The position numbers and the translations under genes are program-made. 10,374 bases of DNA from positions 1 to 10,374 of the forward strand of contig CAJPNA010000036.1 of the NCBI GenBank assembly GCA_905371865.1, given 5' to 3'. The stretch comes from an uncultured Carnobacterium sp. GTDB lineage: Bacteria > Bacillota > Bacilli > Lactobacillales > Aerococcaceae. This document shows positions 6,129 through 10,374 of this stretch, piece by piece. Positions within the stretch are counted from its first letter, which is position 1. Every line of letters starts with the position of its first letter. The notes under the pieces were generated by a model. The model had not been told where the DNA came from, made no database searches, and saw nothing but the letters and a program-made list of their open reading frames with translations.

Positions 6129-6854
6129 GTGGAAAGATTACAAAAAGTAATGGCACATGCTGGTGTGGCATCCCGCAGAAAATGTGAGGTATTTATTCAA
6201 GAAGGCCGTGTTAAAGTCAACGGTGAAGTAGTTAGAGAACTTGGATATAAAGTAGGTGCCAATGATAAAATTGAGGTAGACGGTATTCCAATTTATAAAG
6301 AAGAACCTGTGTACTTCATTTTTTATAAACCAAAAGGCGTGCTTTCTAGTGCCAGTGATGATAAAGGAAGAACCGTTGTAACGGATTATTTTAAAGAGGT
6401 AGAGCAACGCGTCTATCCAGTTGGTCGTTTGGACTACGATACAACAGGGCTTCTTTTATTAACGAATGACGGAGAGTTTTCGAACTTAATGACGCATCCA
6501 AAGCATCACATAGAGAAGAAATACATTGCAAAAGTTAAAGGGATTCCTACTCCTAGACAAATGCGTCAATTGGAACGTGGAATCGTCTTAGATGGCAAAA
6601 AAACGTCAAATGCAAGAGCTCAAATTTTATCGGTAGATACAGATAAAGGAACAGGGATTGTGACTTTAACGATTCATGAAGGATGGAACCATCAAGTAAA
6701 GCGTATGTTTGAGGCTGTAGAGTTACCTGTTATGAAATTAAAACGGGAAGAGTTTGGATTTTTAACATTAGAAAACTTACGCCCTGGAGACTACCGTGAA
6801 TTACGCTCATTTGAAGTACAAAAATTGAGAAAACTTGCGTTAGACGAAAAATAG
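6129..6854 (+). CDS. rluB: 23S rRNA pseudouridine synthase RluB (RsuA/RluB family)
   Basis: RluB converts a uridine of 23S rRNA domain V (U2605 in E. coli numbering) to pseudouridine during ribosome assembly. The 241-aa protein begins with an S4 RNA-binding domain (about 2-60, MERLQKVMAHAGVASRRK). The synthase core follows, with YKPKGVLSS (66-74), the catalytic motif GRLDYDTTGLLLLTNDGE (99-116; D102 is the nucleophile position) and LKREEFGFL. In the C-terminal basic motif, usually EGRNRQVRRM, residues 184-193 read EGWNHQVKRM, so W186 replaces an Arg. The start is GTG 6129, because the family N-terminus begins exactly here; only a weak GAGTAGG-like SD precedes it, separated by seven T. It is the last gene of the long cluster and is followed by a strong terminator. 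RsuA or RluE/F relatives are less likely given length and scpB linkage. Confidence 0.92.
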   Translation: MERLQKVMAHAGVASRRKCEVFIQEGRVKVNGEVVRELGYKVGANDKIEVDGIPIYKEEPVYFIFYKPKGVLSSASDDKGRTVVTDYFKEVEQRVYPVGRLDYDTTGLLLLTNDGEFSNLMTHPKHHIEKKYIAKVKGIPTPRQMRQLERGIVLDGKKTSNARAQILSVDTDKGTGIVTLTIHEGWNHQVKRMFEAVELPVMKLKREEFGFLTLENLRPGDYRELRSFEVQKLRKLALDEK

Positions 6855-6883
6855 ATTTCTATTAGGGAGTCATACAAAGAAAG

Positions 6884-6918
6884 AAACGGACTCACAGGTT
6901 GAGTCCGTTTTGTTTATT
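6884..6918. terminator. Bidirectional rho-independent terminator between rluB and fer
   Basis: A perfect 11-bp stem (6884-6894 pairing with 6900-6910, AAACGGACTCA arm) encloses the loop CAGGT. On the plus strand TTTTGTTTATTT follows. On the minus strand the stem begins 3 nt after the fer stop and is followed by TTTCTTTC. It can therefore end both the rluB and fer transcripts. Confidence 0.9.
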
Positions 6919-7168
6919 TCTCAGTAAATGGAGTATTTTTCCTTTTTATAGCACCAGTTGGGCAGGCTGTGTAAGCATCTTTGAACTTTTCCAGCGTATC
7001 TTCTTGTAGTGGAACTGTACCAGTATTATTGTCTTGTTTTACATATGCTATGCCTTCTGCATCGTACTCGAAAATTTCAGGAGCACGCAGTTGACAAATA
7101 CCACAGGCGATACAAGACTCGCAATCAACTTTTGTATAAATTTTTGAAAGAGAGGATTTTTTATCCAT
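6914..7168 (-). CDS. fer: Ferredoxin, single [4Fe-4S] cluster
   Basis: This 84-aa acidic electron carrier resembles the one-cluster [4Fe-4S] ferredoxins of Bacillus (Fer). The cluster ligands are expected to be C19, C22 and C25 (CIACGIC) plus C69 in the ACPTGAI motif. APEIFEYDAEGIAYV follows the first motif, as in the family. An additional C16 makes the N-terminal pattern CxxCxxCxxC, which the Bacillus protein lacks in my recollection; no second CP motif exists, so a second full cluster cannot form. The gene converges on rluB with a shared terminator and diverges from ypbB. Its ATG (7168-7166) overlaps the ypbB ATG by 2 nt, and its SD AAAAGGAG (7185-7178) lies within ypbB. Redox partners are not visible here. 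Confidence 0.88.
   Translation of the reverse strand: MDKKSSLSKIYTKVDCESCIACGICQLRAPEIFEYDAEGIAYVKQDNNTGTVPLQEDTLEKFKDAYTACPTGAIKRKNTPFTEK
7151..7156 (+). promoter_or_regulatory. SD of the ypbB-like gene, inside fer
   Basis: AGAGGA at 7151-7156 is 10 nt before ATG 7167 and lies within the antisense of the first codons of fer. Confidence 0.6.
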
Positions 7169-8234
7169 GAGGCAGTACTCCTTTTATCAATTTTGGATAT
7201 TACATGCAATTAAGTCATATGGTGTAGTTCCGATAAATCGATTATATCGTATTTTAACTGGAAATCGTACCATGTCGACTTTGATTGGCGTAACAGAAGA
7301 TAAAGCCGAAGTATTTTTTGCTAGCTTACCTCATTTAAAAGAAGAGTATTATCATCAATTATTAGATGGATTCTTCCGTGAAGGAATTGTGGAGGAAAAT
7401 GAATCAGGATTAGTGTTACTGAAAGAGATTCCTGATTTTTCTCTTGTGACAAACGGAAGCCATCCTGTCAATTACTTGATGCACCCATACTCATTTGTGC
7501 AATTACGGGATGTGACAAGACTTTGGGTCGAATGGATTAGTTATCATTGCTATGAAGAAAAAAGCTATCGTCCTCTTGTTCAAAATGTATGGTTACAGCA
7601 ATTATTCAAACGATGGTATAACGAAGAAAAAGCGACGATTACACCCGAATGGGTTAGTAGCGTTGTGGATGAATTCAAGACTTGGGCGGATAAGCAAGAA
7701 GCACCTGTGAAAGAGCAATGGGTTGGGCTTTTTAATGGAGCAAAGTCGACAGCGGCTCTAGAAGACGAGCTCGTGTCATTGTGGGAATTTACCAGTGTTG
7801 AAGACTGTAATCCACTCTCAAGATTAGTCTTGATGAAATGGGTGAGCGATGTCTTTGAGGATTCTGAAAAATTTCCAATCACTTATAGATGGTTTTCTAA
7901 AATGTTTGAATGGATTTCTCATGAAACGAGTTCTGTTCAAGAAACAGTTCGTCTGTTTGAAAAAGGAATGAAACGCATAGAAATTGCTCACTATCGTAAG
8001 CTTAAAGAAAGCACGATTAACGACCATCTCTTAAAGTATGTGTTGCTTACTAAAGAGGCGTTGTATAAACGTGTAGAAGAAACGAAGGCTGCCATGGCTT
8101 ATAAATCCCTCTTTGAAAATGGACAATATCATAGTTATAAAGAGGCTAAAGACCAATTTGAAGCAGAAGGGAAGAAAATGGATTTCTTCTTATTCAGATA
8201 CTATCAAATTAAAGCCTTAAAGGAGCGTGAATGA
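7167..8234 (+). CDS. ypbB: YpbB-like helix-turn-helix protein, RecQ partner gene
   Basis: This 355-aa soluble protein, with no signal peptide or membrane segment, matches YpbB of B. subtilis in length and in position directly before recQ. The N-terminal part (about 1-90, with SYGVVPINRLYRILTGNRT) looks like a small helical domain of the family. The C-terminal part (about 265-352, with HYRKLKESTINDHLLKYVL at 275-293) resembles the helix-turn-helix domain often found next to or fused with RecQ-type helicases. Since the recQ product here ends soon after its zinc site, YpbB may supply nucleic-acid contacts in trans; this is inference. Its ATG overlaps that of divergent fer, and recQ starts 1 nt after its stop, so the two are almost certainly co-translated. 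The biochemical function is not established. Confidence 0.75.
   Translation: MRQYSFYQFWILHAIKSYGVVPINRLYRILTGNRTMSTLIGVTEDKAEVFFASLPHLKEEYYHQLLDGFFREGIVEENESGLVLLKEIPDFSLVTNGSHPVNYLMHPYSFVQLRDVTRLWVEWISYHCYEEKSYRPLVQNVWLQQLFKRWYNEEKATITPEWVSSVVDEFKTWADKQEAPVKEQWVGLFNGAKSTAALEDELVSLWEFTSVEDCNPLSRLVLMKWVSDVFEDSEKFPITYRWFSKMFEWISHETSSVQETVRLFEKGMKRIEIAHYRKLKESTINDHLLKYVLLTKEALYKRVEETKAAMAYKSLFENGQYHSYKEAKDQFEAEGKKMDFFLFRYYQIKALKERE
7178..7185 (-). promoter_or_regulatory. SD of fer, inside the ypbB-like gene
   Basis: On the minus strand AAAAGGAG (7185 to 7178) precedes the fer ATG by 9 nt. It falls within codons 4-7 of the ypbB-like gene. Confidence 0.8.
7251..7278 (-). promoter_or_regulatory. 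Possible fer promoter inside the ypbB-like gene
   Basis: On the minus strand TCGACA (7278-7273, 5 of 6 to TTGACA) and TAAAAT (7256-7251, 5 of 6 to TATAAT) are 16 nt apart. A perfect TATAAT (7246-7241) lies just downstream but lacks a good -35. Either would give a leader of roughly 65-75 nt. A fer promoter must lie in this gene since the start codons overlap. Confidence 0.35.
8219..8225 (+). promoter_or_regulatory. SD deciding the recQ start
   Basis: AAAGGAG at 8219-8225 is 10 nt from ATG 8236 but only 1 nt from the in-frame GTG 8227, so ATG 8236 is preferred. Confidence 0.65.
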
Positions 8235-8235
8235 C

Positions 8236-9609
8236 ATGGATTCAATATTGAAGCGATTTGGATATGACGAGTTTAGAGAAGGACAGAGAGAAGTCATTAC
8301 GGCTCTTGAAGAAGGGCATGATGCGATTGCTATTTTACCAACAGGGAATGGGAAATCATTCATCTATCAATATATTGGAATAAAGGATAAATGCAGAGTG
8401 GTCATAGTTTCGCCACTGATTGCCTTAATGGTTGATCAAGTAGCTAGTTTAAAACAGATGGGGATCTATAAAGCCGTGGCCATTACTTCCCTTATGACAG
8501 AAGCTGAGAAAAATTATATTTTAAGTACTTTAAATGAGTATCAATTTATTTTTGTTTCTCCAGAGATGTTACAAGCACCGATGTTCTTTAAGAGAATATC
8601 AAAACTAGAAATAGGATTACTTGTTGTCGATGAGGCGCATTGTATATCGCAGTGGGGGTATGACTTTAGAAGCGATTATTTATTTATCGGAAAAATGAGA
8701 AAAAGCTTAGGAAATCCAAGAACATTGGCATTAACAGCAACTGCGACCTCTCAAGTCATTCATGATATTTATACATTTTTAGGATTAAATAAGGAAGGAA
8801 CGACTTATTTTCAAGGACATACGTTTTTAAAGAATCGTGAAATTGATGTGATACCAGTTGAAGGTCTGCGCAGTAAGATGCTAAATGAATTGCTTAAGAG
8901 AGTCGATTTTCCTTGTATTGTGTATGCATCAACAATCAAAGAAATTGAAGGGTTAAAGGAATCACTTTTGGAGGAAGGATTCACAAAAATCGATACTTTC
9001 CACTCCAAGAGGCATAGTGGAGATCGCCAAACGATTCAGCAGAAGTTTTTTAGAGGAGAACTCCATATTCTATTAGCAACGAGTGCATTTGGTATGGGAA
9101 TTAATCAGTCAAATATTCGTACGATTATTCACTACTATCTTCCTCAAACACTCGAAGATTATGTGCAACAGATTGGTCGAGCGGGTAGAGACCTGCAATT
9201 TAGTCGTTGTATCGCCTTTGTGCATCCAGACGATTTTTCCCAAATGAGGCGTAAAATTGAACGCTCCTATGAAGTAGATGATGAGGAAGAGACGGAACTT
9301 CATCAAAATATCAAAGAGATTGCGAACGCGTTTCGTTGGAATAATGATCAAACGAGTGCATTTATAAAGAAACAGCGAACGCGTAAATTAAAGCAAGCAG
9401 AGCGGATTGAAGAATTTGCGACAACGAGCTTGTGTAAAGAAGATTATCTAGCTCAGTTTTTCGGAGAAAAACGGAAAGATTCGTGTGGAAAGTGTAGTAG
9501 TTGTAGACATCTTGATTTGTTTTTAATGGATATTACTTCTAAATGGAATGAAGTAGAAAATTCAAAAAAATCCTTTGAAAAAAGCTTTAAGAAATTATTT
9601 AATCTCTGA
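8236..9609 (+). CDS. recQ: ATP-dependent DNA helicase RecQ, short form
   Basis: RecQ unwinds DNA 3' to 5' in recombination and fork repair. The 457-aa protein has all SF2 helicase motifs: motif 0 FGYDEFREGQ (8-17), Walker A PTGNGKS (35-41), Ia VSPLIALMVDQV, DEAH box DEAHCISQWGYDFRSDY (132-148), III LTATAT (166-171), IV IVYAST, V ATSAFGMGIN (281-290) and VI QQIGRAGRD (311-319). A zinc site follows, with C400, C417, C420 and C423. The protein stops 34 residues later, so the winged-helix (RQC) and HRDC domains of E. coli RecQ (609 aa) are missing; short RecQs beside YpbB are normal in Firmicutes. It starts 1 nt after ypbB. I saw no convincing terminator after its stop, so read-through into the LysM gene is possible. 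Confidence 0.93.
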   Translation: MDSILKRFGYDEFREGQREVITALEEGHDAIAILPTGNGKSFIYQYIGIKDKCRVVIVSPLIALMVDQVASLKQMGIYKAVAITSLMTEAEKNYILSTLNEYQFIFVSPEMLQAPMFFKRISKLEIGLLVVDEAHCISQWGYDFRSDYLFIGKMRKSLGNPRTLALTATATSQVIHDIYTFLGLNKEGTTYFQGHTFLKNREIDVIPVEGLRSKMLNELLKRVDFPCIVYASTIKEIEGLKESLLEEGFTKIDTFHSKRHSGDRQTIQQKFFRGELHILLATSAFGMGINQSNIRTIIHYYLPQTLEDYVQQIGRAGRDLQFSRCIAFVHPDDFSQMRRKIERSYEVDDEEETELHQNIKEIANAFRWNNDQTSAFIKKQRTRKLKQAERIEEFATTSLCKEDYLAQFFGEKRKDSCGKCSSCRHLDLFLMDITSKWNEVENSKKSFEKSFKKLFNL

Positions 9610-9618
9610 ATAAATAGA

Positions 9619-9646
9619 GTGATTTTTAATTATTTTATGCTACAAT
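9619..9646 (+). promoter_or_regulatory. Possible upstream promoter P1 of the LysM gene
   Basis: TGCTACAAT at 9638-9646 is an extended -10 (TACAAT, 5 of 6). The weak -35 GTGATT at 9619-9624 is 16 nt upstream in a T-rich spacer. Transcription would start near 9653, leaving a leader of about 90 nt. Confidence 0.5.
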
Positions 9647-9662
9647 AGAGCTAAGGTAAAAG

Positions 9663-9693
9663 TTTGCACCTAAGCACATAAATATGCTATATT
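9663..9693 (+). promoter_or_regulatory. Possible downstream promoter P2 of the LysM gene
   Basis: TGCTATATT at 9685-9693 is an extended -10 (TATATT, 5 of 6). The -35 is poor: TTTGCA at 9663 or TTGCAC at 9664, with spacers of 19 and 18 nt. It shares the heptamer TATGCTA with P1. Transcription would start near 9700. Confidence 0.4.
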
Positions 9694-9743
9694 GTTTAGT
9701 GAATTGACTGAGGATTGTATTGGTCAAATTAGGAGGATTTTTG

Positions 9744-10295
9744 ATGAGTGATAACTTTAATAATGATGACTTAAATAAAACTGAAGAACAACCATGGGAA
9801 AGAAAATTTGGTGAGGATGAGAATTTAAAAAATCGTCAATTTTCTCGTAGTGCAAGAAATTCTAGTGGAAAAGCAGTAGCACCTTTATCAAATGTACTAT
9901 TATTTGTATTCCTAATTGTTCTTGTTGCGCCGCTATTATTCATGATGTGGTTCTCGATTAGCAATAACAGTAATCAAGTAAAACCTAGAACTGCTGATGA
10001 TGTAATGCTTACTAAAACGGTCGAAACAACAACAGTAGCAGCAGAAACTACGGTTACTCAGACTACAAAACAAGAAGCTACCACAACGGCTCCTAGACAG
10101 GCAGAAACAACACAACAAACACCTACAACAACAGCTCAACAAAACGGGAATTACGGAACCTATGTAGTTAAACAAGGAGATACTTTATATCGTATTGCCG
10201 TAAATCATGGAATGGATGTTGCTACATTAAAACAAATTAATGGATTAACAGGAGATAATATTGCTCCTGGAACTACTTTAAAAGTTAAACAATAA
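9744..10295 (+). CDS. Membrane-anchored LysM-domain protein
   Basis: This 183-aa protein has a hydrophilic, charged N-terminus (1-48), one hydrophobic segment (about 50-71, NVLLFVFLIVLVAPLLFMMW), a linker very rich in Thr, Gln and Ala (about 90-133), and one C-terminal LysM domain (about 139-182, TYVVKQGDTLYRIAVNHG). The absence of positive charge after the membrane segment and the LysM at the far end suggest a type II membrane protein with LysM outside, binding peptidoglycan. The Thr-rich linker probably spans the wall and could be glycosylated. No catalytic domain is present, so it is not itself a hydrolase. ATG 9744 has AGGAGG 7 nt upstream; the in-frame TTG at 9720 lies before that SD and is rejected. 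YpbE of B. subtilis, a LysM protein near recQ, is a likely counterpart. The precise role is unknown. Confidence 0.8.
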   Translation: MSDNFNNDDLNKTEEQPWERKFGEDENLKNRQFSRSARNSSGKAVAPLSNVLLFVFLIVLVAPLLFMMWFSISNNSNQVKPRTADDVMLTKTVETTTVAAETTVTQTTKQEATTTAPRQAETTQQTPTTTAQQNGNYGTYVVKQGDTLYRIAVNHGMDVATLKQINGLTGDNIAPGTTLKVKQ

Positions 10296-10312
10296 TGACT
10301 AGTGAATTTTCA

Positions 10313-10349
10313 GAAGTCTGAGACGCAAGACGTTTCAGACTTTCTTTTT
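10313..10349 (+). terminator. Rho-independent terminator after the LysM gene
   Basis: AGTCTGAGACG (10315-10325) pairs with CGTTTCAGACT (10331-10341), an 11-bp stem with one G-U pair and the loop CAAGA. TTTCTTTTT follows. It lies about 20 nt after the LysM stop and separates that gene from the next start. Confidence 0.85.
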
Positions 10350-10364
10350 GAGAGGAAGAATAGA

Positions 10365-10374
10365 ATGCAAGTTG
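10365..10374 (+). CDS. Start of a gene cut by the window end, possibly cytidylate kinase
   Basis: ATG 10365 is preceded by AGAGGAAG (10351-10358) at suitable spacing, directly after the terminator. Only three codons (Met-Gln-Val) are visible. Cytidylate kinases often begin with such residues before the IDGPAGSGKS loop, and cmk commonly lies downstream of recQ and a LysM gene in related bacteria. The identity is therefore a guess from context; the presence of a translation start is better supported. Confidence 0.4.

Noticed and set aside
6138..6407. Minus-strand ORF of 89 codons opposite rluB
   Set aside because: It overlaps the conserved S4 and synthase domains, has no initiation signals and is probably a chance open frame.
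7091..7096. Perfect TTGACA as -35 of a ypbB promoter
   Set aside because: No good -10 lies 16-18 nt downstream; TACAAG is only 14 nt away and TATAAA at 7135 is 38 nt away. It encodes conserved residues of fer.
7135..7140. TATAAA as -10 of a ypbB promoter inside fer
   Set aside because: Position is suitable but no -35 or TGn extension supports it, so I did not list it as a feature.
9604..9619. CTCT...AGAG hairpin after recQ as a terminator
   Set aside because: Only 4 bp of stem with an 8-nt AT-rich loop; too weak for a confident call.
9653..9677. AGGT...ACCT inverted repeat upstream of the LysM gene as an operator
   Set aside because: Four base pairs that do not extend; expected by chance in a region of this size.
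9936..10175. Minus-strand ORF of 79 codons, very rich in Cys, Ser and Arg, opposite the LysM gene
   Set aside because: The composition comes from reading the Thr/Gln/Ala-rich linker in antisense. No SD or family resemblance was seen.

Overview
The window is AT-rich, densely packed bacterial DNA, and every recognisable gene points to a non-sporulating low-GC Firmicute of the order Lactobacillales. I lean weakly towards Carnobacteriaceae or Aerococcaceae. The evidence is strong AGGAGG-type Shine-Dalgarno (SD) sites, frequent TTG and GTG starts, SMC-ScpAB, a YpbB-RecQ pair, a CvfB-type RNA-binding protein, and gene order matching the Bacillus subtilis fur-xerD-drm-pupG / ribT-scpA-scpB / rluB / fer-ypbB-recQ stretches. 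No insertion sequence, CRISPR array, prophage gene, tRNA or rRNA was seen. This is a core chromosomal region, not an island.

Left block, about 44-6911, plus strand: an extended -10 promoter precedes nine genes, cvfB, fur, xerD, deoB, punA, ribT-like, scpA, scpB and rluB. They are separated by at most about 29 nt or overlap, and I found no terminator until a perfect 11-bp hairpin after rluB, so one roughly 6.8-kb transcription unit is possible. It mixes RNA-level regulation, metal regulation, chromosome dimer resolution, purine nucleoside salvage (PunA releases (deoxy)ribose-1-phosphate and DeoB converts it to the 5-phosphate), chromosome condensation (ScpA-ScpB with SMC, whose gene is not here) and 23S rRNA pseudouridylation. 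Four of the nine genes (fur, ribT, scpB, rluB) appear to use TTG or GTG starts, chosen from SD spacing and family alignment.

Middle, about 6884-8234: a one-cluster ferredoxin gene on the minus strand converges on rluB, sharing the bidirectional terminator, and diverges from ypbB. The fer and ypbB start codons overlap by two bases (CATG), so each gene's SD, and probably its promoter, lies inside the other's coding sequence.

Right block, about 7167-10374: ypbB-like gene, recQ (1 nt apart), a 134-nt spacer with two possible extended -10 promoters, a membrane-anchored LysM protein, a hairpin terminator, and a start codon with SD at the very end that may open cmk.

No wholly new system is evident. 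The best leads are a Fur homologue that has lost several usual regulatory-metal ligands and the conserved Pro of LTPQR; a RibT-like acetyltransferase standing next to scpAB without riboflavin genes and with an atypical acetyl-CoA loop; and the head-to-head start-codon overlap of fer and ypbB. Comparisons with B. subtilis, E. coli and other family members are from memory, without database searches.
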